From an uncultured Roseobacter sp. (GTDB taxonomy: Bacteria; Pseudomonadota; Alphaproteobacteria; Rhodobacterales; Rhodobacteraceae), in assembly GCF_947492555.1 (NCBI RefSeq), contig NZ_CANLNE010000002.1, forward strand, positions 1,107,501-1,171,500: a DNA stretch of 64,000 bases, in the 5' to 3' direction. Positions 1 through 8,492 of this stretch are shown one piece after another (position 1 is the stretch's first letter; each line of letters starts with the position of its first letter). Position numbers and translations under genes: made by a program. Under the pieces are notes generated by a model. That model was not told the origin of the DNA. It worked only from the letters and a program-made list of their open reading frames with translations, and made no database searches.

Positions 1-278
1 CTACCTTGAAAGACGGCTGCGCATGGAGTGTGCTCGAGCTTGTAAGAAACATCGGACCGAAACCCGCCGTTGTCCCATGCAAAAATGGTTCGTACTCGGT
101 TGATAGGGTCGCCTTCGCCACGCGTGACCGCGACAAACTCCGCATCCAGTGTATCGTTCAGAGCACGGACAAGCCGCTCAATGAAGACTTCTCCAAACTC
201 CCCTGCGATGGCTTCGTAAAGGCTTCGAAACAGGTCGAAATCGAACTTCTGATTTTCAGAATTGTCCGTATCTAGCAT
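1..278 (-). CDS. GAF-domain protein, N-terminal part (cut by window edge)
   Basis: Reading leftward from the ATG at 278-276 gives 92 open codons with no stop before the window edge. The start reads MLDTDNSENQKFDFDLFRSL. Further on, RTIFAWDNGGF and YKLEHTPCAAVFQG match the first strands of GAF sensory domains, where a '(Y/F)xLxxTPC' segment is typical. Such a domain usually heads a sensor kinase, a diguanylate cyclase or a transcriptional regulator; the output domain lies outside the window. A weak GGGGA precedes the ATG. The opposite-strand reading of the same stretch has no recognisable domain, so I prefer this strand. Confidence 0.6.
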   Translation of the reverse strand, partial: MLDTDNSENQKFDFDLFRSLYEAIAGEFGEVFIERLVRALNDTLDAEFVAVTRGEGDPINRVRTIFAWDNGGFRSDVSYKLEHTPCAAVFQG

Positions 279-562
279 GCGCAATCCCCATACTTTTCCT
301 ATGAGATTACACCTAGTGGCCAACTGGCAACTATCTAGTTACCTAAAGTAATCGCTTTCATGCCTAACGTTCATATATTGCTTGGCATTCTATTCATCTG
401 AAACGGCCTAGTGCACCTCGCAGAAGCAAACCATCCTAGTGACTCGGCCTTGAAACCAAGTATGCAGATAACGTTCAAATGACAACTTTGTTTGGGCTGT
501 AGTATCGGCACAAGAGTCCACTAAATCATAATCTGAATTCAGCAATTATTCCGGAGTTTTCT
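279..562. other. AT-rich intergenic region between divergent genes
   Basis: No convincing ORF on either strand. The stretch is clearly more AT-rich than its flanks and must hold the promoters of the leftward GAF-domain gene and the rightward YHS gene. I found no clear operator or terminator in it. Confidence 0.5.
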
Positions 563-1021
563 ATGCATGTTACTAAACGTTCATTCTTGACCTTTGCCGC
601 GGCACTGCCTGCCTTTACAGTTCTTTCGTCGGCGGCTTTTGCGACGACACCTGCTGTCTATGCCAACGATGGGATTGCCATCGACGGCACCGACGCCGTC
701 GCATATTTCACCGAAGGCCGCCCGGTTGCTGGCAAGCCAACGCTGACGCATGTGTGGAAGGGTGTCACCTGGCAGTTTTCGACTGAGGAGAACCGCGCAG
801 CTTTTGCGGCCAACCCGGACTCCTACGCGCCGCAATACGGCGGATACTGCGCCTATGCGATCAGCGAAGGCTATACTGCATCAACCACCCCGACCGCGTG
901 GAAAATCGTTGATGGCAAGCTCTATTTGAACTATTCGCGTCGCATCCAACGTCGATGGGAGCGGGATATTCCCGGACGAATTTCTTCGGCAGATGCGAAC
1001 TGGCCTTCGGTGCTGGAGTAA
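563..1021 (+). CDS. YHS domain-containing exported protein
   Basis: 152 aa. The N-terminus (KRSFLTFAAALPAFTVLSSAAFA) is a signal peptide, so the protein should be periplasmic. The body is the YHS-like domain common in Rhodobacterales: a central YGGYCAYAISEGY stretch, and near the end LNYSRRIQRRWERDIPG followed by ADANWPSVL, which is the family's usual C-terminus, so the protein looks complete. YHS domains are thought to bind metal, but the exact role of this stand-alone exported version is unknown. It is followed by a decayed DM13-like gene, a pairing I recall from related genomes (not checked here). Confidence 0.85.
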   Translation: MHVTKRSFLTFAAALPAFTVLSSAAFATTPAVYANDGIAIDGTDAVAYFTEGRPVAGKPTLTHVWKGVTWQFSTEENRAAFAANPDSYAPQYGGYCAYAISEGYTASTTPTAWKIVDGKLYLNYSRRIQRRWERDIPGRISSADANWPSVLE

Positions 1022-1204
1022 GCGTTGATGTCGCCGGGATCGGCGCGCTGCAATCGCAAATGTTCTGTGCACCCGGGGATGCCGGTGTGCAGAAAGATGG
1101 ATTGCTCACCTCTTACCCTTTCATGCTAAGCGCGCCAAGCGTCCATCGTCTTTCCATTCAATCGTGCGGATTCTCGAAACTCTCTGAGCAATTTGTCCAA
1201 CAAC

Positions 1205-1435
1205 ATGAAGGAACACCCAATCGTGAAACGTATCCTGTTCCTGGCCGGCGCGCACACTGCCATGCTCGCTAGCGGCTTTGTCCTTCGCGTCTATCTGTTG
1301 CCATCCTGACAACACCGCCATCACCGGATTCCGTCGTGCTCACACAAAGCACCGAGGGGGCTTTGCTCACGGCCGAGTTCGCCGAAGACCTGCGTGACAA
1401 CTACCCGCCGCATTGGGGCGATGGCAAAGTTGATG
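1205..1435 (+). pseudogene. Decayed DM13-like exported protein, frameshifted and truncated
   Basis: From the ATG at 1205 (or GTG at 1223) the frame reads VKRILFLAGAHTAMLASGF then VLRVYLLP and hits a stop at 1307. If one C is restored in the GCC at about 1300-1302, reading continues as ILTTPPSPDSVVLTQSTEG, then LLTAEFAEDLRDN and HWGDGKV. This order (signal helix, proline-rich linker, 'HWG-G-V' strand) resembles the start of DM13 (electron-transfer) domain proteins of this order. After about 1431 the similarity stops, so the C-terminal half is gone as well. The family assignment is from memory of its N-terminal pattern; the frameshift itself is directly visible. Confidence 0.5.
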
Positions 1436-1518
1436 ACATGATTTGGCATTCCAAACAGGATAAATTGCAAACTGACCCAAATGGGATACCTCACTACTCA
1501 GGGATATCCCGAAAGGCT

Positions 1519-2244
1519 TCAGTGTTTGGGTATCGCTCCGTATGCCATTGCTTTGAAGATCGCCTCAGCTGAAGTTCGAGAGCGCAATTTGGTGCGCGCA
1601 GACTGCAAGCGCATTTCAACCGCACGTTGTGATAGGTCGATTAGCAGTGAAATCTCAGCCGCTGTTTTGCCGCCCGCAACCAACGTGAGTGCCTCTATTT
1701 CTTTTGATGTAAGGCTGAGTTCTTTTGCCAGTTGCCCTCCTTTGATCATCTCAGCATGAAAACCTGAAGCAAGCTCTTGTAGAAAACCATTGTGCATCAC
1801 GGATCTCGGTGTGTCAGCACCAACGAAATGATTTAGGGCGGCATAGCCCACTAATTCGCGAGTATTAACTGGACAGATCCAGCCTATGCGTGCACCTGCC
1901 GAGATTAGCAGGTCTCCGAAACTTCGACGAGAGTCTCCCCGCTTGTGCATGACTTTGCTGATCGCCAGCATGTCATAGGACTTAACTTCTGTAAAATTCT
2001 CCAGGTTGGTTGCAATTACATCCGATGCCGATCCGCCCATAGCTTGAAATGCCTTGAGGAGTCCTGGTCCCCCGGTTGAAGACATAACGCAATCGTTCCG
2101 GCTTCGCGCCTTTAAGCTAGCGAAAAATCCATAGATGAGGATGTGTGTACATCCTAGCCGCATGCGGTCTCGCAGCTCGAACAGGCACTCTTCGAGCGTT
2201 TCCTGCTCTGCAGAAATTTCACGCAAGAGATCAGCGGCTTTCAT
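1519..2244 (-). CDS. LuxR-family transcriptional regulator
   Basis: 241 aa. The last 65 or so residues form a GerE/LuxR helix-turn-helix: LTSKEIEALTLVAGGKTAAE, then ISLLIDLSQRAVEMRLQSAR and KLRSRTSAEAIFKAMAYG. The N-terminal 170 residues have the size of an autoinducer-binding domain, but I do not see the Trp/Tyr/Asp pattern of AHL-binding LuxR proteins, so the ligand is uncertain. It is probably a solo regulator with no synthase beside it. It is divergent from the hypothetical gene at 2375, and a 16-bp perfect palindrome (2295-2310) lies between them. Confidence 0.8.
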   Translation of the reverse strand: MKAADLLREISAEQETLEECLFELRDRMRLGCTHILIYGFFASLKARSRNDCVMSSTGGPGLLKAFQAMGGSASDVIATNLENFTEVKSYDMLAISKVMHKRGDSRRSFGDLLISAGARIGWICPVNTRELVGYAALNHFVGADTPRSVMHNGFLQELASGFHAEMIKGGQLAKELSLTSKEIEALTLVAGGKTAAEISLLIDLSQRAVEMRLQSARTKLRSRTSAEAIFKAMAYGAIPKH

Positions 2245-2294
2245 ACCCTTGTTAGACTACCATGAGTACAATTCGGAATCCAACATAGCAAAGA

Positions 2295-2310
2295 CTTCGG
2301 AATTCCGAAG
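2295..2310. promoter_or_regulatory. 16-bp perfect palindrome, possible operator
   Basis: CTTCGGAATTCCGAAG is a perfect 16-bp palindrome, 51 bp upstream of the leftward luxR-type gene and 65 bp upstream of the rightward hypothetical gene. A related half (TTCGGAAT) occurs again at about 2271-2278. The position suits an operator for the neighbouring regulator, but this is inference. Confidence 0.4.
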
Positions 2311-2374
2311 AGGCTGGGAGGTCCGACCCGGGCTGTATGGTAAGCTCTGACTCAAATCTCAGAGTATATGCTTT

Positions 2375-3430
2375 ATGAATGGATCAAGAATGACTCGGAA
2401 CTTCGATTTGAGAGGTCGTAGAAGCGTAATCCTTGGCGGTACAAGCCTGTTTGCGCTCACTTCGATGGGGCTGCCAGTGTACTCCGGACCCTCCGCGCCC
2501 GAAGATATCGAATTTGCACCAATTTCCCTCATAGATGGTGAACCTGCAGTCACCCAACCGGGTCCCGGCGGATTCTTGGGAAGTTCCGGCGCCTTTTCAA
2601 TGCAAGACCTCGGAAATGAGCTTCAGGACTGGGGTGGGATCGTCTTGGGAGTCGGACTTGCGATTTTGGGTATCGGCATTTCCGTATTGGGCGTTGGTGT
2701 TAGCTTAATCTCGACCGGTCCGACAGGTATTGGCCTTGCCGCATCTATCAGTGGGATGGTCGGGGGAGGTGCACTAGCATTTGAGGGATTTGTTGTCGCT
2801 TTGCTCGGCGCCGGGATGTTCGCTGTCGGCAAAGGAATCCAGTACTTTTGGAGCGATCCGCCTCGGCTGGACTACAAAAGGTTTTCAATCCCATTATTGA
2901 ATGTCGACCAAATAAAGGGCGATACGACCGTTGCCACGGCCGCAGACGGCGCAATCGAAGGCATGTTGTTGGCATTTTCCGACATCCATTGCGCGCTCGC
3001 CGAAATGGAGTATTGGCAAGGTTCGCAACTCTCCGGCGACGATGAGTGGATGAAGCGACATGATCGCGACTTCCGACTACTTATCGAGCGTGCTCGTACC
3101 TCATTAGGGGCACTCACCAAGAAATCGAATGAAGTCGTAACCGAGCTTACGCAGGCACTTTCGGGAGAACGTGATCTTGCCAGCAAGATGGACATTGAGT
3201 TCGAACGTCTTGATCGGGCAGTAAAACTAAGAGCTTCTGAGGAAGTTTTTGATCGCTTAGCATCCGTACTGAAAGATCATTGCTCGGAAGTATGGTATCT
3301 AACACACGCCAAGGATGCTTTTTTTTCTGCCGTACGTGGCAATCCTAGGCGGGCTGCGAGACCAGTTGAAACTCTCCTTAGGCGCGCAAAGGAATTTCAG
3401 CGATTGCCAGAACTTGCTGCAAAAATCTGA
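2375..3430 (+). CDS. Hypothetical exported or membrane protein with Gly-rich hydrophobic core
   Basis: 351 aa; I do not recognise a family. Residues 11-35 (LRGRRSVILGGTSLFALTSM) look like a Tat-type signal with an RR pair. Residues 85-160 are an unusually Gly/Ile/Val-rich hydrophobic stretch (IVLGVGLAILGIGISVLGVG and onward) that could form two or three packed membrane helices. Residues 200-350 are charged and helical, with likely coiled coils around RTSLGALTKKSNEVVTELTQ. The start could also be the internal Met at 2390. Base composition is more AT-rich than the housekeeping genes, which suggests acquired DNA. Confidence 0.6.
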   Translation: MNGSRMTRNFDLRGRRSVILGGTSLFALTSMGLPVYSGPSAPEDIEFAPISLIDGEPAVTQPGPGGFLGSSGAFSMQDLGNELQDWGGIVLGVGLAILGIGISVLGVGVSLISTGPTGIGLAASISGMVGGGALAFEGFVVALLGAGMFAVGKGIQYFWSDPPRLDYKRFSIPLLNVDQIKGDTTVATAADGAIEGMLLAFSDIHCALAEMEYWQGSQLSGDDEWMKRHDRDFRLLIERARTSLGALTKKSNEVVTELTQALSGERDLASKMDIEFERLDRAVKLRASEEVFDRLASVLKDHCSEVWYLTHAKDAFFSAVRGNPRRAARPVETLLRRAKEFQRLPELAAKI

Positions 3431-3477
3431 TCCTCGACGGGCAATGTGCCGGAAAGTACACGACATAAGCGCATCGG

Positions 3478-6400
3478 TTAGGTTGATGGTTGTGGTTGCG
3501 TTGGACGCTTCTGCAGCTCGCGCCTGAATAACAAGCGATAGACTGGCGGCACGAAGAAGAGGGTTAGGGGCGACGCAAGGAGAAGCCCGCCCAGCATGAG
3601 TGTCGCCATCGGCTCGAACAAGGACCCGCCGTTCAAAGCCATGGGCACCAGCCCGAGAACTGTGGTCAGGGAGGCGAGCATTACGGGCGTTACACGCTTC
3701 TTGGCAGCAATCACGATGGCGTCGTCGAGGCTGTGGGTCCGTTTTTCGATGTCGATCTGGTCGATCAACACGATAGCGTTGTTGATGATGATACCCATTA
3801 GGGACAACAGACCCAGGATGGCGAAGAACGACAGCGGCCTTCCGGCAACGGACAGTGCCAGCGGTGCGCCCACGACGATGAGCGGGATTGTCATGAAAGT
3901 CAGGGTCACACGACGGGCTGAGTTGAACTGGAAGGTCAGCGCGGCCAGCATGACGGCCAACGCAAACGGAACACCGGCGGCAAGTTTTCCGCGAATTTCC
4001 GCGCCTTGTTCGCTTTCACCTGCAATCGTCACTTTGTAGTCCTGTGATAGGTCGAGCGATGCAAGTGTTGGCGCAAGGATGTCTTCGACCTGTGTGGCGC
4101 CGAGCGTTTCGCTTTTGCCCGAAATGGTGATCATGCGCTCCTGGTTCTCTCGACGGATTTGCGCGTATTCCAGCTTGGGTCGGAATTCCGCGACTTGGTT
4201 CAGCGAGATCAGCCCGCCGTTGGCAGGTACTGAAAGATTAGCGAGATCTTCCAAGCTGTCGCGGAAAGAGCTTTGCGCCCGCGCCACAATGGGGATCGCG
4301 TCAGTCCCTTCGCGGAAAGTCGAATAGGTCGAGCCGTTAAAAAACGTATCCATCACGCGCGAGATATCCTGCGAGGTGATCCCGAGTTCGCGCGCCTTGT
4401 CCTGCGCGACATCAATGATGATCTTGACGGTTTTGTTGCCCCAATCATCCTCGTTTCGAACAAGGTTGGGCACGCCTGAAAATCCCGCCTTCACCTTTTC
4501 TGCCGCAGCCAAAAGCACCTCCGCATCAGGTCCGGTGATCTCGATCTCAACAATACCGGACTCGTTGCCACCCATGGATAGCCGCGTCAGCCGCGCCCGT
4601 GCAGCTGGGAAATTCTCGGCAATGTAGCGCCGGGCGCGTTTTTCCATTGCGACCGCACCTTCGGGGCTTTCAGTGTTCACCACAAAGAAGGCGCTTGCAG
4701 GATCTGCTTCTGCCGGGTCCAAGCCCAGATAGAAACGCGGACCACCATCACCGACATAGATCGTGGTGTCCCTGATCTCGGGGTTAGCCGTTGTGTCCAG
4801 CAGCCATTGTTCAACAGCAAGCGCCTGCGCCCGTGTTTCCTCAATCGCGGTCCCCTTGGGCATGTCGAGGTAGACGAGGAAATCGGACCGCTGGCTCAGC
4901 GGGAACAGTTCGGCTTTCAGTTGCGAAAACACTGTTGCGGCGCCGAAAACCAGCCCATAGCAGACGACAATGATAGGCAGGCCAAAGGGCAGCAACCTGC
5001 GCGTGACCGTGCCATAGACGCGGACCATGACCCCTTCAGCCTCGGCATTTTTCTGCTTTTTCTTCTTTGGCGTTACCAGACGTGCCGCGAGGAAGGGCAA
5101 GATGTAATGCGCCACGAGCCACGAGCCCGTCAGCATCGAGGCCACCACCGATCCCATGGCGAAGGCAAACTGACCCTCGGTGCCGTCAAGGATCAACATC
5201 GGAATGAAGGCTGCGATGGTGGTCAGTGAGGCAACTGCCAATGGAATGAAGAACTGCCCGCAAGAGGCAATGGCCGCATCATGGGGCGTCATCCCCTTGT
5301 CAACTTTTGTCTGTATGTCTTCAACGACCACCAGACCATTGTCGACCAACAGCCCAAGGGAGATGATCACCGCCGCGATGGAGACCTGTTGAATATCGAT
5401 GCCCATGTTGATCATGACCAACAGCGCGAACATCACGGTGAAGGGCACGATGCTGGCAATAATAAGCGCGGGCCGGAGTCCAAGAAAGATCATCATCACC
5501 GCAAAAACGACCGTAAAGGTCTGCCCTACATTGGAGAGTGCGGCGTTTACTGCCACCGTGACATTTGTCTCCTGAAAGGTCGAAACATTGTAGCTGATGC
5601 CAATTGGTTGCTGTCCCTCAAGCTCGGTGATGCGTTTTTTCAGGACACGCCCGAGCTGCTGGATGTCGCGGTCGTTCGCCATCTCGACCGTGACCATCAA
5701 AGCAGGCTGGGTGTTGAAGTAGACCGGCTTTTCTGGCGGGTCCACAAAGCCCCGCCGCACAGTCATGATATCCTTGAGCCGCACGAACCCGTTGAGGCCT
5801 GGGACCTTGGTCAGAACATCTTCAATCTCGTCGATGGTTCTGAGATCACCGTTCGCCTCCATCGTGATGTTGGTGCCCGCTGAATTCAACTCGCCCGCGG
5901 GCAAGATGACGTTCTGTGCCTGCAAGTCCCCGAGAACACGTTCCAACTGAACACCGACGGCAGCCAGACGGCGCGTGTCAATCTCCAGCCAGATCCGCTC
6001 TTCCTGTTCGCCGTAGATCGATACTTTGGTCACGCCGTCTACCGTGTAGAGCCCGGTGCGCAGGTCGTCGGCTGCGTCAAAAATCTCGGCGTAGGTGAAA
6101 TCTTCACCCGTCACAGCAATCGTTGCGATGGCCACATCGCCGAAGTTCGTGTTCACCAAGGGGCCAAGCGTGCCTTGGGGCAATTCTCCGGCGCTGTCGC
6201 CCATCTTATTGCGAATATCCTGAAAAACCTGCTCCAGCATGTCTTCGGGCACGGCATCATAGATATGCAGCTTCAGAACGGCTGCTCCGGTCAGGACGCG
6301 GGTTTCGATATCTTCAACTTCTCCTATCTCGCGCGCGGCACGCTCCAGAGGAACGGCGATGAGGTCCTCGACACGTTCGGGCGCCATGCCGGGAAATTCG

Positions 6401-6549
6401 GCTGCGACAATGGCCGTGCGCACAGTGATGGCTGGGTTCTCCCGCTTGGGGATCCCGATATACGTCAGGGTCCCCATCAGCAGCAGGCCGATCATGACAA
6501 GAATGGTGAGGCGGGACTTTTCGAGCCCGAAACGCGTCAACTGCTCCAT
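3478..6549 (-). CDS. RND efflux transporter permease subunit
   Basis: 1023 aa, full length for a proton-driven RND exporter of the inner membrane. TM1 starts at residue 13 (LTILVMIGLLLMGTLTYIGI). The first periplasmic porter domain begins ENPAITVRTAIVAAEFPG, as in HAE1-type pumps. In TM4 the usual Asp-Asp pair reads GLLVDNGLVVVEDI, with Asn in the second position. The second half repeats the fold, with GLLSLMGIIINNAIVLIDQI in the matching helix. The gene lies 2 nt downstream of its membrane-fusion partner. No TolC-type outer channel is encoded nearby. Substrate unknown; the divergent TetR gene suggests drug-type induction. Confidence 0.93.
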   Translation of the reverse strand: MEQLTRFGLEKSRLTILVMIGLLLMGTLTYIGIPKRENPAITVRTAIVAAEFPGMAPERVEDLIAVPLERAAREIGEVEDIETRVLTGAAVLKLHIYDAVPEDMLEQVFQDIRNKMGDSAGELPQGTLGPLVNTNFGDVAIATIAVTGEDFTYAEIFDAADDLRTGLYTVDGVTKVSIYGEQEERIWLEIDTRRLAAVGVQLERVLGDLQAQNVILPAGELNSAGTNITMEANGDLRTIDEIEDVLTKVPGLNGFVRLKDIMTVRRGFVDPPEKPVYFNTQPALMVTVEMANDRDIQQLGRVLKKRITELEGQQPIGISYNVSTFQETNVTVAVNAALSNVGQTFTVVFAVMMIFLGLRPALIIASIVPFTVMFALLVMINMGIDIQQVSIAAVIISLGLLVDNGLVVVEDIQTKVDKGMTPHDAAIASCGQFFIPLAVASLTTIAAFIPMLILDGTEGQFAFAMGSVVASMLTGSWLVAHYILPFLAARLVTPKKKKQKNAEAEGVMVRVYGTVTRRLLPFGLPIIVVCYGLVFGAATVFSQLKAELFPLSQRSDFLVYLDMPKGTAIEETRAQALAVEQWLLDTTANPEIRDTTIYVGDGGPRFYLGLDPAEADPASAFFVVNTESPEGAVAMEKRARRYIAENFPAARARLTRLSMGGNESGIVEIEITGPDAEVLLAAAEKVKAGFSGVPNLVRNEDDWGNKTVKIIIDVAQDKARELGITSQDISRVMDTFFNGSTYSTFREGTDAIPIVARAQSSFRDSLEDLANLSVPANGGLISLNQVAEFRPKLEYAQIRRENQERMITISGKSETLGATQVEDILAPTLASLDLSQDYKVTIAGESEQGAEIRGKLAAGVPFALAVMLAALTFQFNSARRVTLTFMTIPLIVVGAPLALSVAGRPLSFFAILGLLSLMGIIINNAIVLIDQIDIEKRTHSLDDAIVIAAKKRVTPVMLASLTTVLGLVPMALNGGSLFEPMATLMLGGLLLASPLTLFFVPPVYRLLFRRELQKRPTQPQPST

Positions 6550-6551
6550 GT

Positions 6552-7658
6552 CTACTCGCTGCTATCCAGAAGCTTGACCTGCATGCCCTCACGAAGGAAG
6601 GACACACCTGCCGACGCGACAAGATCACCAGGCTCCAGCCCCTCAACAACGATAACTGCGTTTTCGCGGATGCCCCCGATACCTATTTCACGTTCGGCGA
6701 CCGTTTCAGTCTCAGGATCATAGACATAGACCCGGGCGATCCCCGGACCGTCCGGGCGATCGGACTGCACGCCGATCTGTCCTTTCTTGAGGATCGCGCT
6801 CAGCGGCAGAGTGAACCCGCGATCAGCGGGCAGCGGAAGCTCGATGGAGGCCTCAACCGCCATACCCGCCTTCAGGACCGGGTCTGTCTCTTTCAAGCTC
6901 AAGACGACCGGGAAGCTGGATACCGCATCAGCACGTGCGCCCAATTCACTGACGACAGCCTCTAGTGCTACAGAAGGCAGGTCAGCCAAGCGCACAGAAG
7001 CAGGAGTGCCGACCACCAACTGGGATGCGGTGTCGAAATTGACGCTGAAAGAGATTTCGAACGCGTCCGGAGAATAGAGCGAGACCATGGGAACACCCGG
7101 CGATACCGTGCTGAAACTCACGGCCTCTACCGAATTGATGATCCCATCCACCGGGGAGGCGATGGATGTCTTTTCCAAAGTCTCGCGGGCACTGTCCCTT
7201 GCCTTCGTGGCCTGTTCTAAACGCGCCTCGCTCGCAACGGCTTCGGTTCGTGCGTTGTCGAGAACAACCTTTGTCGTCGTTCCCTGTTCAAACAGTTTCT
7301 CCTGTCGCGCCAGATTGTCGGCTGCATTGTTCCGCGCGGCTTCGGCCTCCCTGATTCCGGCTTCGGCATTGTCCAACTGAATCTGGAACGCAGTCGTATC
7401 GAGGTTCAACAGCACCTCACCTTGCGCGACGCGTTGGCCGACCTCAAGTGTGACGCTTTCGAGTTTCCCGGCCACTTCAAAGGATAGCGTATTCAGGGAG
7501 GTGGGTTCGAGAACAGCCGGGAAGCGGCGCACGGTGGAGTCCTTTGAATCTGCAACCAGGTGCGTCTTTAGTCCGCGAATTGGCGGTGCTCCCGCTTGTT
7601 CTTCTTCTTTGCAGGCGCCAAGGGCCATCAAAACCGAAACGAGTAAAAAAATGCGCAT
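6552..7658 (-). CDS. RND efflux periplasmic adaptor (membrane fusion protein), lipoprotein
   Basis: 368 aa. The N-terminus MRIFLLVSVLMALGACKEEE carries a lipobox (LGAC), so it is anchored by lipid in the inner membrane. Residues 70-105 are half of the split biotinyl/lipoyl domain (VTLEVGQRVAQGEVLLNLDT), followed by an alpha-helical hairpin rich in Ala/Glu/Arg, the other half (TSIASPVDGIINSV), then beta-barrel and membrane-proximal domains. It links the RND pump to an outer-membrane channel. First gene of the pump operon; its promoter faces the TetR operators. Confidence 0.92.
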   Translation of the reverse strand: MRIFLLVSVLMALGACKEEEQAGAPPIRGLKTHLVADSKDSTVRRFPAVLEPTSLNTLSFEVAGKLESVTLEVGQRVAQGEVLLNLDTTAFQIQLDNAEAGIREAEAARNNAADNLARQEKLFEQGTTTKVVLDNARTEAVASEARLEQATKARDSARETLEKTSIASPVDGIINSVEAVSFSTVSPGVPMVSLYSPDAFEISFSVNFDTASQLVVGTPASVRLADLPSVALEAVVSELGARADAVSSFPVVLSLKETDPVLKAGMAVEASIELPLPADRGFTLPLSAILKKGQIGVQSDRPDGPGIARVYVYDPETETVAEREIGIGGIRENAVIVVEGLEPGDLVASAGVSFLREGMQVKLLDSSE

Positions 7659-7746
7659 TGATGGCGTCCGTCTTTTTGTGCACGGCTCCGTTCAGAGGTC
7701 GGCACGGGGGTATCCGTTGGAGGCTCAGTGACCTTCGAGTCATAAA

Positions 7747-7780
7747 ATGACCAATTGGTCATTAATTGACCGATGGGTCA
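7747..7780. promoter_or_regulatory. Twin TetR-type operators between pump and regulator
   Basis: Two related palindromes stand side by side: TGACCAATTGGTCA (7748-7761, perfect; extended by one base each side to 16 bp) and TGACCGATGGGTCA (7767-7780, same TGACC/GGTCA arms). Their centres are 19 bp apart. They sit in the divergent gap between the pump operon and the tetR gene, where a TetR protein would repress both. Confidence 0.7.
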
Positions 7781-7835
7781 TCAAGTGTCAACGCTTGCCG
7801 AGACGCAGTGGATTGTGCATCTCTTTCTGACGCGA

Positions 7836-8492
7836 ATGCTGAGCCGGGGGAGAACGGAACTGGAAGAACTGCCTAAAGTAACCAAGGCTTTGACGCGGTC
7901 ACAGCAAAGGCGGCACGATGACATTGTTCACGCCGCGCTTAAGATCTTTGATCGAGACGGTTTTGAAGCAGCGAAGATGGCAGACATCGCCGACGAAGCC
8001 GGTGTCGCAAAGGGCACATTGTATCTGTATTTTGACACCAAGGCCGATCTGATGGAGGGTGTCATCGTGTCCACCATCCTACCTGCGCTTCAGAAGATCG
8101 GCGACGCAGCAGACGCCGATGTTGGTTCCGCGCGGGAGCGTCTGGCGCGACAGATGCGGATTGCCGCCAGGCGTATGGCCTCACCCGAAATGGCAATTCT
8201 TCTCCGACACATGATTTCAGGCGGTCGCCAACATCAGCCCGTTGTCAGATTTTACTACGAGAAAGTTGTCCAACTGGGTACCGAACACATAAAAGCCACG
8301 TTGGATCATGGCGTGAAGACCGGTGAGTTCCGTGAGACCGTGAAGGACATCGATCCGCTCGTCTTTGTAGGCGCTCCGATTTACACCAGCGTTTGGAATA
8401 TCCTATTTGACGACCTGCAAACCTTAGACGCTGACAAACTGATCGACGACTATCTGGACACTGTCACTTTTGGATTGCTTGCGGAAAGATAG
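7836..8492 (+). CDS. TetR/AcrR-family transcriptional regulator of the adjacent efflux pump
   Basis: About 218 aa from the ATG at 7836. The HTH is clear: DIVHAALKIFDRDGFEAAKM, then DIADEAGVAKGTLYLYFDTK. The C-terminal half should bind the inducer and dimerise. It is divergent from the RND adaptor and permease, the usual arrangement for a pump repressor. The start is uncertain. The frame is open back to an ATG at 7773, but that codon lies inside the second operator palindrome, so translation from there is unlikely. GTG 7815 is another option. None of the candidates has a strong ribosome-binding site. Confidence 0.85.
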   Translation: MLSRGRTELEELPKVTKALTRSQQRRHDDIVHAALKIFDRDGFEAAKMADIADEAGVAKGTLYLYFDTKADLMEGVIVSTILPALQKIGDAADADVGSARERLARQMRIAARRMASPEMAILLRHMISGGRQHQPVVRFYYEKVVQLGTEHIKATLDHGVKTGEFRETVKDIDPLVFVGAPIYTSVWNILFDDLQTLDADKLIDDYLDTVTFGLLAER

